A stretch of DNA of 36,520 nucleotides from Actinomycetota bacterium (GTDB lineage Bacteria; Actinomycetota; UBA4738; HRBIN12): assembly GCA_035640355.1 (NCBI GenBank), contig DASQWI010000015.1:1-36520 (forward strand). The letters are read 5' to 3'. The position numbers and the translations under genes are program-made. Every line of letters starts with the position of its first letter. Within the stretch, counting starts at the first letter, position 1. The notes below the pieces were generated by a model. That model did not search any database. It had not been told where the DNA came from and saw only the letters and a program-made list of their open reading frames with translations. This document shows, in pieces, positions 1-7,017 of this stretch.

Positions 1-255
1 CGCCGGGGCCGCCGGTGTGGGTGCCGCTGCGCCTCCGTCGCCTGAAGCCGCCCCATCCGGCGACGGCGGCGCGCCAGCCGCCGGAGCGGCCGCGCCGGGA
101 GCCGTCGGAGCCTCACCCGTCTTTGCCCGGTGCGCCTGCACGGCCGCCCGTCGAGCGCGACCCTCGGCCACGCGGCGGTCGGTGCCCTTCGCGAGCTCCT
201 CGGCGAGGACGCGATCGAGTGTTTCCTGGTCGAGCTCCGCCTCTTCCCGAGCCAC
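1..255 (-). CDS. Partial Pro/Ala-rich protein with charged N-terminal motif, downstream of cytochrome b
   Basis: The frame starts at GTG (255-253), nine bases past the cytochrome b stop, behind a good Shine-Dalgarno (TAGGAGG). It stays open for 85 codons to the window edge, so the C-terminus is missing. Residues 11-37 are a charged, probably helical segment containing VLAEELAKGTDRRVAEG. From about residue 45 the chain becomes a low-complexity Ala/Pro/Gly linker. Residues 11-37 match the extreme C-terminus of NuoI2 (32759-32839) at 19 of 27 positions without gaps. Its place directly after cytochrome b suggests a further subunit of the same quinol-oxidising complex, for example a subunit IV-like or cytochrome c-bearing polypeptide with a tethered N-terminal motif, but the part that would identify it is outside the window. 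I do not recognise a named family. Confidence 0.75.
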   Translation of the reverse strand, partial: MAREEAELDQETLDRVLAEELAKGTDRRVAEGRARRAAVQAHRAKTGEAPTAPGAAAPAAGAPPSPDGAASGDGGAAAPTPAAPA

Positions 256-264
256 TCTTGCCTC

Positions 265-1035
265 CTACAGCGGTCCGGAGATCCCGCCGTCCTTGCGGAT
301 CCTCCAAAAGTGCACGGACAGGAAGATCACCAGGACGAACGGCAACGCGAGGACGTGCAAGACGTACCAACGGAGCAACGTGTCCGGTCCGACGACGATG
401 CCGCCCAGCAGCAGGAAGTTCGCTTGCTTCGCGATCAGCGGCGAGTACCCGGCGAGCGACGTGCCCACCGTGACGGCCCAGATCGAGAGCTGGTCCCACG
501 GCAGCAGGTAGCCGGTGAACGACAGCCCCAGCGTCAGGAACAACAGCACCACGCCAACGACCCAGTTGAACTCCCGCGGCGGTTTGTAGGAGCCGGTGTA
601 GAACACGCGCGCCATGTGGAGCGTCACGCTGAACACCATCAGGTGCGCGCCCCATCGGTGGAGGTTCCGTACCAGGTCGCCGAAGAACACCGACGTTCGG
701 ATGTTCTGCATGTCCGCGTACGCCTGCGCGGCGCCGATCTCTGCCGCCGGCCGGTAGAAGAACATCAGGAAGATCCCCGTGACGGTCAGCAGGATGAACA
801 GGAAGAACGACAGGCCGCCCAGGCAGAAGGTGTAGGTCAGCTTCAATCCGTGACGCTTCATCTTCACTGGGTGCAGGTGGTAGAGGACGTTGTTCATCGT
901 CGCGAGAGCGCGATCGCGCGACGTGTCCTTGTAGCCCCTTCTGAAGATGGAGCCAGGTCGGAAGACGGACTTCCAGACCTCGGTCTCTCGAACGCGCTCC
1001 AGGACCTCGTTCGGTGAAGGAGGCCTCAGCTTCAC
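265..1035 (-). CDS. Cytochrome b (b6-type, N-terminal haem domain)
   Basis: This 256-residue protein has the four-helix haem b core of bc/b6f complexes. In membrane helix B, H126 and H140 lie 14 apart in the [13 protein letters not shown] context; helix D has a second pair in YVLH-x14-H. The 14-residue spacing is b6-like. The GYLLPWDQ motif follows helix C. It probably oxidises (mena)quinol in the cytoplasmic membrane. An N-terminal extension of about 60 residues precedes the first membrane helix. Subunit IV is not part of this polypeptide, so it would have to come from the truncated downstream gene or elsewhere. The GTG start (1035-1033) is one base after the ferredoxin stop, implying one operon. 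No Rieske gene is visible beside it; a ferredoxin occupies that place. Cytochrome b identity is firm; the exact complex type is inferred. Confidence 0.92.
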   Translation of the reverse strand: MKLRPPSPNEVLERVRETEVWKSVFRPGSIFRRGYKDTSRDRALATMNNVLYHLHPVKMKRHGLKLTYTFCLGGLSFFLFILLTVTGIFLMFFYRPAAEIGAAQAYADMQNIRTSVFFGDLVRNLHRWGAHLMVFSVTLHMARVFYTGSYKPPREFNWVVGVVLLFLTLGLSFTGYLLPWDQLSIWAVTVGTSLAGYSPLIAKQANFLLLGGIVVGPDTLLRWYVLHVLALPFVLVIFLSVHFWRIRKDGGISGPL

Positions 1036-1036
1036 G

Positions 1037-1435
1037 CTACTCGGCCTCGGCTCGCTGGGATTCGGGAACTGCGGCCATGGTGCGGCGTCCGCCGGTGCCC
1101 TCGGGAAGACGCGCGTAGTACAACGTGTCGGTCGGGCACCGCTCGACGCACACGGAGCATCTGGTGCACGCGTTGTCGTCGACGACGAAGATCGAATACG
1201 TCGTGGCGATCTCGGCTTCGACCGCCTCGTTCGGTACGTCCTGGACGATGTCCGGAGCCATCATGAAGATGCAGTTCCATGGGCATACGTCCTCACACGC
1301 GCGGCACAGGATGCAGTTGTCCGGATCGAGCATCAGGTGCTTGGGCGACCTCACGCCCTTGGAGAGCCATTCGGGGTCGACCGCCTCGACGACGTAGTCG
1401 GTGTGGACGTCGACCTCGGTCTTCTGGAAGGGCAT
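1037..1435 (-). CDS. 2x[4Fe-4S] ferredoxin-type protein of the cytochrome b module
   Basis: A 132-residue cytoplasmic electron carrier or subunit. Two clusters are predicted: C41-x2-C44-x2-C47-x3-C51-P and C90-x2-C93-x2-C96-x3-C100-P. An additional cysteine, C55, follows the first cluster (CPWNC); the same fifth cysteine occurs in NuoI2 (CPDWC) but not in NuoI1. I chose ATG at 1435 because TTAGGAGAG lies just upstream; a longer open frame to 1543 overlaps the preceding gene and lacks similarity. The gene lies between a small membrane protein and cytochrome b, where a classical bc operon would carry a Rieske protein. A likely role is electron transfer to or from the cytochrome b module, but the direction cannot be read from sequence. 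Confidence 0.88.
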   Translation of the reverse strand: MPFQKTEVDVHTDYVVEAVDPEWLSKGVRSPKHLMLDPDNCILCRACEDVCPWNCIFMMAPDIVQDVPNEAVEAEIATTYSIFVVDDNACTRCSVCVERCPTDTLYYARLPEGTGGRRTMAAVPESQRAEAE

Positions 1436-1460
1436 GCGGGCGATCTCTCCTAACGATTCC

Positions 1461-1811
1461 TCATCGATATCCGCCGCCGACGCGCTCCGCCGAGCCGCCG
1501 CGGAGCTTGCGGCGCCAGTTCTGCATGATCGCGGCGGCGACAACCAGCGTGACGAACGGGCCCGTCGCCAGCCCCGCGGCGACGGCGTCCCGCGCCAGCG
1601 GCCGCCAGTCCGACGTTCCTGATAGCCCGTCCCATCCGAGCTTCTGCTCAGCGAAGTACAGCCAGAACGAGGGGATCACGGCCATCGAGATCACGCTGAA
1701 GAAACTGAACGCCACGGCGAACAGGACCGCGCTGGTCCACGTCCATTCGAAGTCCCTGATTCGGGGCTCGACGCGCCGTCTCAGCTCGAGGACCCTGTCC
1801 GGGACCTTCAT
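1461..1811 (-). CDS. Small membrane protein, first gene of the cytochrome b operon
   Basis: A 116-residue protein of unrecognised family. It has two predicted membrane helices (about residues 28-50 and 80-103), a charged amphipathic N-terminus and an Arg-rich C-terminal tail, in keeping with the positive-inside rule for cytoplasmic ends. The ATG at 1811 has GAGGAT upstream; the longer open frame reaching 1991 would run through the Rex-like operator and promoter region, so the shorter start is preferred. It is followed after about 25 bases by the ferredoxin gene and then cytochrome b, which suggests a membrane anchor or accessory subunit for that complex. No cofactor ligand motif is visible. 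Confidence 0.7.
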   Translation of the reverse strand: MKVPDRVLELRRRVEPRIRDFEWTWTSAVLFAVAFSFFSVISMAVIPSFWLYFAEQKLGWDGLSGTSDWRPLARDAVAAGLATGPFVTLVVAAAIMQNWRRKLRGGSAERVGGGYR

Positions 1812-1923
1812 CCGATCGCCATCCTCACGCGGTGTGGCCGTTCCTGCGATCTCGGGCTCCGCGGCGCGGTGATTATAGGCGTCGGCCCCCAGCAGGCCCC
1901 CACGCCGCAGTCCCTGCGCTCGA

Positions 1924-1941
1924 TCGTGAAAACCTTCACAA
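1924..1941. promoter_or_regulatory. Rex-like operator (TCGTGAA-AACC-TTCACAA)
   Basis: The site matches the Rex operator consensus TTGTGAA-N4-TTCACAA at 13 of 14 specified positions. It lies in the divergent region between the cytochrome b operon (start 1811, minus) and ccdA (start 2014, plus). Rex is the NADH/NAD+-sensing repressor of respiratory genes in Gram-positive bacteria; no rex gene is in the window. The 18 bases GAAAACCTTCACAAGCGT starting at 1928 recur exactly at 29606 upstream of nuoA2. Confidence 0.65.
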
Positions 1942-1952
1942 GCGTCGGTTCC

Positions 1953-1982
1953 ACTATGACAAGGAACCGGCGACGGTCGCAA
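1953..1982 (-). promoter_or_regulatory. Possible promoter of the cytochrome b operon
   Basis: On the minus strand, TTGCGA (1982-1977) and CATAGT (1958-1953) are separated by 18 bases and resemble sigma70-type -35 and -10 boxes. The predicted start point would fall at or just before the Rex-like operator at 1941-1924, a layout that would allow repression. The match is modest and no start-site evidence exists. Confidence 0.35.
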
Positions 1983-2013
1983 CCGATCCACACCCGTTCC
2001 TACACTGGCGGAC

Positions 2014-2751
2014 GTGCTCGCCGACTTCGTCCGGGACGGTCTCGGCGCTTGGTGGGCGCCCGCCCTCGCGTTCGCTGCGGGTGTCGTCTCATTCGCCTCG
2101 CCGTGCGTGTTCCCGCTCGTCCCCGGCTATCTCTCGTTCGTCGCAGGGGGAGAGGCGCGGGAGGAGCGACGACCCCTGGTGCCGATCCTCCTGTTCATCG
2201 CCGGGTTCGGCGCGGTCTTCACGCTGCTCGGCGCGTTCAGCGGCGCGGCCAGCCGCTTCCTGATCTCTCCGACCGGCGAGCGGGTCGCCGGCGTCGTCAT
2301 CGTTGCGTTCGGCGTGCTGTTGCTCCTGTACGCGCTCCGTCTGGGGTCGCTGGGACTGTTCGCGGAGCGCCGTCCGCTGCTCTCTCGGGTCCGGCCCGGT
2401 CCGATCTGGGCGTTCCCGCTCGGTGTCGCGTTCGGCACCGGATGGACGCCGTGTATCGGCCCGGTCCTCGGCGGGGTGCTCTCGATCGCCGCCGCGCAGG
2501 GGGGTTCCGGTCGGGGGGCTGCGCTCCTGCTCGTCTACTCGGCGGGGCTCGGGCTCCCCTTCTTGCTCGTCGGTATGGGGATCCGGAAACTGATGGGCGC
2601 GCTCGACTTCGTGAAACGGAACTATCACTGGATCGCGGGCGTATCCGGCGTCGTCATGGTCGCCATCGGAGTCCTGATCGTGACGAACCTGTGGAACGAG
2701 GTGCTCGCGCCGGTGCGGCGAGCGATCGAACAGTTCTCGCCGCCCATCTGA
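2014..2751 (+). CDS. ccdA: CcdA-like transmembrane thiol-disulfide transporter
   Basis: A 245-residue membrane protein of the CcdA/DsbD-beta family with about six helices. It moves reducing equivalents from cytoplasmic thioredoxin across the membrane to extracytoplasmic thiol proteins. The two redox cysteines lie in the family contexts SPCVFPLVPGYLSF (C31) and GWTPCIGPVLGG (C147), at the starts of helices 1 and 4. The GTG at 2014 puts the first helix directly after a short N-terminus. It stands alone between the divergent cytochrome b operon and coxB. Its likely partner is the TlpA-like lipoprotein at 8833-9360; likely clients are the CxxCH haem site and CuA cysteines of CoxB. Confidence 0.93.
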   Translation: MLADFVRDGLGAWWAPALAFAAGVVSFASPCVFPLVPGYLSFVAGGEAREERRPLVPILLFIAGFGAVFTLLGAFSGAASRFLISPTGERVAGVVIVAFGVLLLLYALRLGSLGLFAERRPLLSRVRPGPIWAFPLGVAFGTGWTPCIGPVLGGVLSIAAAQGGSGRGAALLLVYSAGLGLPFLLVGMGIRKLMGALDFVKRNYHWIAGVSGVVMVAIGVLIVTNLWNEVLAPVRRAIEQFSPPI

Positions 2752-2816
2752 CAGTCTCGCTTCGAGTCGCGCAGCAGCGAGCGGATCGAGTGGCGCCCGT
2801 TCGTACGAGGCGACCG

Positions 2817-2842
2817 CCGGAGTTACGGCGCCGGAGTTACGG
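2817..2842. repeat. Tandem 12-bp direct repeat upstream of coxB
   Basis: CCGGAGTTACGG occurs at 2817-2828 and again at 2831-2842, a period of 14 bases, about 35 bases before the coxB start. A third partial copy (AGAGTT) follows. The repeat sits where a coxB promoter or activator site would be expected, but no protein can be assigned. Confidence 0.5.
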
Positions 2843-2876
2843 TTAGAGTTCGCCGGGCTTCGCGCCGGTTCGCGAG

Positions 2877-4010
2877 ATGAACGCGAGGGGATCGACGACG
2901 AAGGTGAATCGGAAGGCGCTGGCGGTCGTCTGGACGATCGCCGCGGGCGTATTGCTCGCGGCGTGCGCGCCGAATGCCACGCAGAGCGCGCTGGAGCCCG
3001 CAGGCGAGAATGCGGATAAGGCGAACAGCCTGTTCCTCCCGGTGTTCTGGGTCGCCGTCGCGATCTTCGTCATCGTTGAAGGTGCGCTCCTGTTCTTCGC
3101 GATCCGGTACCGGCATCGCAAGGGACGCGACACGATCCCGCCGCAGGTCCACGGCAACACCCGGCTGGAGATCGCATGGACCATCCTGCCGGCGGTGATC
3201 CTCGCCGGCGTGGCCGTCCCCACGGTCGCGACGATCTTCGAGCTCGCGCGCGATCCCGGACCGGAAGCGCTCCAGGTCACCGTGCTCGGTCACCAGTGGT
3301 GGTGGGAGTTCGATTACCCGGAGGAGGGCGTGAGCGTCCCGAACGAGCTGCACGTGCCGACGGGCAGGCCCGTCCACCTCACGATGTGCTCGGTCGGCGT
3401 CGGGTACGAGAACCAGCCGGCGCCGAGCGAATGTCAGGCGGACAAGCCCGCGCCGGCAACGCTCGGCAACTCGGTGATCCACTCGTTCTGGGCGCCGGAG
3501 CTGTTCGGGACGCAGGACGTGTTCCCGACCTATTCGCGGACGTTGACGTTCGCCGCCGACGAGCCTGGCGTGTACGAGGGACAGTGCAAGGAGTTTTGCG
3601 GTCTCTCCCACGCGTACATGCGGTTCGTCGTCGTCGCGCACTCGCCTGCGGAGTTCGACCAGTGGGTGGCCGACCAGCGACGACCGGCGGGCTCGCTCGA
3701 AGGAGCGGCCGCCGACGGGCTACGAGTGTTTCTGACGGCGGGCCCGGCCGGGTGCACGGAGTGTCATTCAGTGAACGGGCTCAAGGACGCGAGCGGAGAG
3801 GACATCCCGGGCTCCATCAACGCTCCGAACCTGTCGCACTTCGCGAGCCGCGACTGCTTCGCCGGGTGCATCTTCGAGAACACCGACGAGAACCTGCGAC
3901 GATGGTTGGCCGACCCGCCCGCGATGAAACCCGGCTCGTGGATGCCCGATTACAAGCTGACGTCCGAGGAGATCGACCAGCTCATCGCGTTCCTGAACAC
4001 GCTCGAGTGA
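2877..4010 (+). CDS. ctaC: Cytochrome c oxidase subunit II with C-terminal cytochrome c (caa3 type)
   Basis: A 377-residue lipoprotein subunit that takes electrons into CuA. The signal peptide ends in lipobox LLAAC (C30). Two membrane helices follow (about 50-75 and 95-118), then the cupredoxin domain. CuA ligands are H202 and the GQCKEFCGLSHAYM segment (C237, C241, H245, M248). A fused cytochrome c domain has CTECH (C293, C296, H297) and a probable Met ligand, M356 in WMPDY, so electrons can enter from cytochrome c or directly. Two unusual cysteine pairs, C171/C186 in an inserted loop and C327/C331 in the cytochrome domain, could form disulfides. It is the first gene of the ctaC-coxA-coxC-coxD-ctaG series; coxA starts 15 bases downstream. 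Confidence 0.97.
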   Translation: MNARGSTTKVNRKALAVVWTIAAGVLLAACAPNATQSALEPAGENADKANSLFLPVFWVAVAIFVIVEGALLFFAIRYRHRKGRDTIPPQVHGNTRLEIAWTILPAVILAGVAVPTVATIFELARDPGPEALQVTVLGHQWWWEFDYPEEGVSVPNELHVPTGRPVHLTMCSVGVGYENQPAPSECQADKPAPATLGNSVIHSFWAPELFGTQDVFPTYSRTLTFAADEPGVYEGQCKEFCGLSHAYMRFVVVAHSPAEFDQWVADQRRPAGSLEGAAADGLRVFLTAGPAGCTECHSVNGLKDASGEDIPGSINAPNLSHFASRDCFAGCIFENTDENLRRWLADPPAMKPGSWMPDYKLTSEEIDQLIAFLNTLE

Positions 4011-4025
4011 GGTGACGGCGATTCG

Positions 4026-5909
4026 ATGGCAACGGTGAGCGTCCCGGGCGAGCGGCGAAGCTGGCTCGTCCGCCGGCCGAGATCGACGACGGGCTTCTGG
4101 AGCTGGGTCACGACCGTGGACCACAAGCGGATCGGGATCCTGTACGGGATCACGGCGTTCGCGTTTTTCATGATCGGCGGCAGTGAGGCGCTGCTGATGC
4201 GGGTCCAGCTGGCGCAGCCCGATCAAGAGGTCGTCAGCGCAGCGCTGTACAACGAACTGTTCACCATGCACGGCGTGACGATGGTGTTCCTCGTTGTCAT
4301 GCCGCTCTCGGCCGCGTTCTTCAACTACCTGATCCCACTGATGATCGGGGCGCGCGACGTCGCATTCCCCAGGCTGAACGCGTACAGCTATTGGGCGTTC
4401 CTGTTCGGTGGGCTGTTCATCTACTCGAGCTTCTTCCTGGGCGGCGCGCCGAACGGCGGCTGGTTTGGCTATGCGCCCAACTCCGTACTTGACCCGACGC
4501 GTGGAATGACCTTCTACTCGCTCGGCCTGATCATCACCGGGGTCGCGTCGACGGTCTCGGCCATCAACCTCGCCGTCACGGTCATCAACATGCGGGCGCC
4601 CGGGATGACGCTGTTCCGGATGCCGGTGTTCGTGTGGATGGGCCTGGTGGTTCAGCTGCTGCTGGCGTTCTCCCTGCCGATCATCACGGTCGGCCTCACC
4701 GAGTTGTTCTTCGATCGCCGGTTCCACACGCACTTCTTCGACCCGGCGGCTGGCGGTGATCCGCTGTTGTGGCAGCACCTGTTCTGGCTGTTCGGCCACC
4801 CGGAGGTCTACATCCTGATCCTGCCGGCGATGGGGATCGTCTCGGAGATCCTGCCGGTGTTCGCTCGGAAGCCGCTGTTCGGCTACCAGTTCGTCGTGTT
4901 CAGCGGCATCGCGATCGGGTTCATCGGGTTCGGCGTGTGGGCGCACCACATGTTCGCCACCGGGCTCGGACCGGTCGCGAACACCGCATTCAGCATCTCC
5001 ACCATGATCATCGCCGTTCCGACCGGGGTGAAGATCTTCAACTGGCTGGGAACGCTGTGGCGCGGGGACATCCGGTTCGCGACGCCGATGCTGTTCGCGC
5101 TCGGGTTCATCGCGATGTTCGTGATCGGCGGACTGTCCGGCGTTACGCACGCCGTCGTGCCGTCGGACTATCAGCAGACGGACACGTACTACATCGTCGC
5201 CCACTTCCACTACGTGCTGTTCGGCGGAGCCATCTTCGGCCTGTTCGGCGGGATCTACTACTGGTGGCCCAAGGTGTTCGGCAGGTTCCTCAACGAGCGG
5301 ATCGGGCGGATCAACTTCTGGATCATGTTGATCGGGTTCAACCTGACCTTTGGGCCGATGCACATCCTCGGCCTGCAGGGGATGCCGCGGCGGATCCACA
5401 GCTACCCGGCGTCGCTCGGCTTGGGGTTCTGGAACCTCGTCGCCACTACGGGCTCGTTCCTGATCGCGCTGAGCGTGCTGGTCTTCCTGATCAACGCGGT
5501 CTCCAGCTTCCGCAGACCGGTGGAGATGGCGGCCGACCCGTGGGACGCGCGAACGCTGGAATGGCTCACGACGTCACCGCCGCCCGAGCACAACTTCGAC
5601 GATGTCCCCGTGGTCCACTCGCTCGACGAGCTGTGGCATCGGAAGTACGCGGAGACGCGCGGCGGGCGAGTCGTGCCGGTACCCGCCGGCGGGGCGGGCG
5701 ACGAGCATGAGGCGGCGGATGACTCGGCCAGTCACGGCGCGGGCCACGCGGTCCACATGCCTTCGCCGTCGTACTGGCCGGTCGTCGCCGCGCTTGGCCT
5801 GCCGATCATCGCGTACGGCCTGATCTTCAACATGTGGCTCGTCGGGCTCGGGGTGGTCGTCGTCCTCGTCGGTTTCTACGGCTGGATCCTCGAGCCCTCG
5901 GCGGAGTGA
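4026..5909 (+). CDS. ctaD: Cytochrome c oxidase subunit I
   Basis: A 627-residue haem-copper oxidase catalytic subunit that reduces oxygen to water and pumps protons. Low-spin haem a ligands are H82 (LFTMHGVTM) and H395; the high-spin haem ligand is H393 (VAHFHYVLFGG). CuB ligands are H258 in GHPEVYI, cross-linkable to Y262, plus H307 and H308 (WAHHMFATG). E260 in the same motif marks a type A1 enzyme with a D-channel glutamate. After the usual 12 helices the chain continues through a His/Asp/Glu-rich loop (about 555-585) into two further hydrophobic segments, ending ILEPSAE. This tail resembles extended subunits I of Gram-positive caa3 enzymes. ATG follows the coxB stop by 15 bases. Confidence 0.97.
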   Translation: MATVSVPGERRSWLVRRPRSTTGFWSWVTTVDHKRIGILYGITAFAFFMIGGSEALLMRVQLAQPDQEVVSAALYNELFTMHGVTMVFLVVMPLSAAFFNYLIPLMIGARDVAFPRLNAYSYWAFLFGGLFIYSSFFLGGAPNGGWFGYAPNSVLDPTRGMTFYSLGLIITGVASTVSAINLAVTVINMRAPGMTLFRMPVFVWMGLVVQLLLAFSLPIITVGLTELFFDRRFHTHFFDPAAGGDPLLWQHLFWLFGHPEVYILILPAMGIVSEILPVFARKPLFGYQFVVFSGIAIGFIGFGVWAHHMFATGLGPVANTAFSISTMIIAVPTGVKIFNWLGTLWRGDIRFATPMLFALGFIAMFVIGGLSGVTHAVVPSDYQQTDTYYIVAHFHYVLFGGAIFGLFGGIYYWWPKVFGRFLNERIGRINFWIMLIGFNLTFGPMHILGLQGMPRRIHSYPASLGLGFWNLVATTGSFLIALSVLVFLINAVSSFRRPVEMAADPWDARTLEWLTTSPPPEHNFDDVPVVHSLDELWHRKYAETRGGRVVPVPAGGAGDEHEAADDSASHGAGHAVHMPSPSYWPVVAALGLPIIAYGLIFNMWLVGLGVVVVLVGFYGWILEPSAE

Positions 5910-5916
5910 CGCGCTG

Positions 5917-6555
5917 ATGGCGCAGCTGGGTCGATCGATGGACGTGCACGTTGTGGAGAGCGAGCACGAGCGCACCAGCACGGGGCTGCCGCACCTCAAG
6001 CTGGCGATGTGGCTGTTCCTGGCGTCGGACTGCCTGCTGTTCGGCGCGCTGATCTCGACGTACGTGCTGTACCGCGGGGCGAGCCGCGTGGGGCCGTACC
6101 CCGCCGAGGTGTTCGACATCCCGTACACGTCGGTGTCGTCGTTCGTGCTGCTCGCCAGCTCTCTGACCATGGTGCTCGCGCTGGCGGCGATCCAGCGGGG
6201 GGATCAGGGACAACTCCGCGTGTGGTTGCTCGCGACGGCGTTGCTGGGGACGACGTTCGTCGGCGGACAGGTGTTCGAGTTCACCACATTCGCCCACGAG
6301 GGCCTCACGCTGACCACCAACCTGTTCAGCACGACGTTCTACGTGCTGACCGGGTTCCACGGGACGCACGTCGCCGTCGGCATCCTCATGTTGCTGACGG
6401 TGCTCGCGTTGTCGTTCGCGGGGAGACTGCCGCCGGAACGCGCGATGACCGTCGAGCTCGTCGGCCTGTACTGGCACTTCGTCGACATCGTGTGGATCGT
6501 CATCTTCACGGTCGTGTACCTGATCCCTACCGGGGCGCCGGGGGGAGCACAGTGA
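5917..6555 (+). CDS. ctaE: Cytochrome c oxidase subunit III
   Basis: A 212-residue, five-helix subunit III of the short Gram-positive type. Family features are HLKLAMWLFLASDCLLFGAL in the first helix, VGGQVFEF, GFHGTHVAVG and the final helix YWHFVDIVWIVIF. Subunit III stabilises the oxidase and its proton uptake. Either ATG 5917 or ATG 5938 could be used; both leave the conserved core intact. The last codons, ...TGAPGGAQ-stop, belong to the first, degenerate edge of the 59-bp tandem repeat, and the stop overlaps the GTG of the first mini-ORF (GTGA at 6552-6555). Confidence 0.96.
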   Translation: MAQLGRSMDVHVVESEHERTSTGLPHLKLAMWLFLASDCLLFGALISTYVLYRGASRVGPYPAEVFDIPYTSVSSFVLLASSLTMVLALAAIQRGDQGQLRVWLLATALLGTTFVGGQVFEFTTFAHEGLTLTTNLFSTTFYVLTGFHGTHVAVGILMLLTVLALSFAGRLPPERAMTVELVGLYWHFVDIVWIVIFTVVYLIPTGAPGGAQ

Positions 6556-6669
6556 GCGGAGCGAACGTTGTGCGGACCCCGGCACTGACGGGGACACCGG
6601 GGGGAGCACAGTGAGCGGAGCGAACGTTGTGCGAACCCCGGCACTGACGGGGACACCGGGGGGAGCACA
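6551..6669 (+). repeat. 59-bp tandem repeat between coxC and coxD
   Basis: Two full units start at 6551 and 6610, and a third begins at 6669 and runs into coxD. The two full units differ by one base (G6575 versus A6634). An eroded partial unit precedes them in the end of coxC. Each unit ends in GGGGGGAGCACA, a strong ribosome-binding sequence immediately before a GTG. Each can also fold: GCACA pairs with TGTGC and the flanking CCGGGG with CCCCGG. The units encode the linked mini-ORFs listed separately. Confidence 0.95.
6552..6614 (+). CDS. 20-codon mini-ORF, repeat copy 1
   Basis: GTG-AGC-GGA... encodes a 20-residue peptide ending TGTPGGAQ. Its GTG overlaps the coxC stop as GTGA, it has GGGGGGAG a few bases upstream, and its own stop overlaps the start of copy 2. 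It may be translated by coupling from coxC, but there is no sign of a functional peptide; it may be a by-product of the repeat. Confidence 0.3.
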   Translation: MSGANVVRTPALTGTPGGAQ

Positions 6670-6673
6670 GTGA
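6611..6673 (+). CDS. 20-codon mini-ORF, repeat copy 2
   Basis: This frame has the same translation as copy 1; the single base difference is silent (CGG to CGA, both Arg). The stop at 6671-6673 overlaps the coxD GTG at 6670, so ribosomes leaving coxC could be relayed through both mini-ORFs into coxD. Peptide function is unknown and translation is inferred only. Confidence 0.3.
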   Translation: MSGANVVRTPALTGTPGGAQ

Positions 6674-7014
6674 GCGAGCGCGAGACCGTCGAGCCGGAGA
6701 CCACGGGTGCGCGCGCCCGTCACGCCGGCGCCGTCACGCGTCACCCCAGCCCGAAGGAGTACGTCCGGATCGCCATCATCCTGGGGGTGATCACGGCGCT
6801 CGAGGTCGCCGTGTACTACATCGATGCGGTTCGCGACCTCCTGATCCCGCTCCTGTTCCTCTTCTCGCTCCTCAAGTTCACCCTCGTCGTCCTGTGGTTC
6901 ATGCACCTGAAATTCGACAGCAGGACGTACGCGCGCTTCTTCTTGATAGGACTGGCCGGCGCGATCACCCTGTACCTGATCGTGCTGCTCACGTTCCGGG
7001 TGTTCGGAGGCTAG
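6670..7014 (+). CDS. ctaF: Cytochrome c oxidase subunit IV (small prokaryotic type)
   Basis: A 114-residue protein with three predicted membrane helices (about 34-54, 58-80 and 88-110) and the KFTLVVLWFMHLKFDSRTYARFF pattern typical of COX4_pro subunits; the segment VLWFMHLKFD is the clearest. It is an accessory subunit that helps assembly or stability of the caa3 oxidase. The GTG at 6670 lies in the third repeat unit, and the ribosome-binding sequence GGGGGGAG comes from the repeat. Thus the first codons (GTGAGCGAGCGC) have been shaped by the repeat. It ends three bases before ctaG. Confidence 0.9.
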   Translation: MSERETVEPETTGARARHAGAVTRHPSPKEYVRIAIILGVITALEVAVYYIDAVRDLLIPLLFLFSLLKFTLVVLWFMHLKFDSRTYARFFLIGLAGAITLYLIVLLTFRVFGG

Positions 7015-7017
7015 CCG

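Noticed and set aside
3768-5399. Long minus-strand open frame (543 codons) antisense to coxB-coxA
   Set aside because: It is rich in Arg, Asp, His and Gln, has no domain signal, and lies fully opposite firmly identified oxidase genes. This is a usual artefact of high GC.
6551-6669. CRISPR-like or mobile element interpretation of the 59-bp repeat
   Set aside because: Units abut without spacers, there are no cas genes, and the period is explained by the 20-codon mini-ORF with a four-base overlap.
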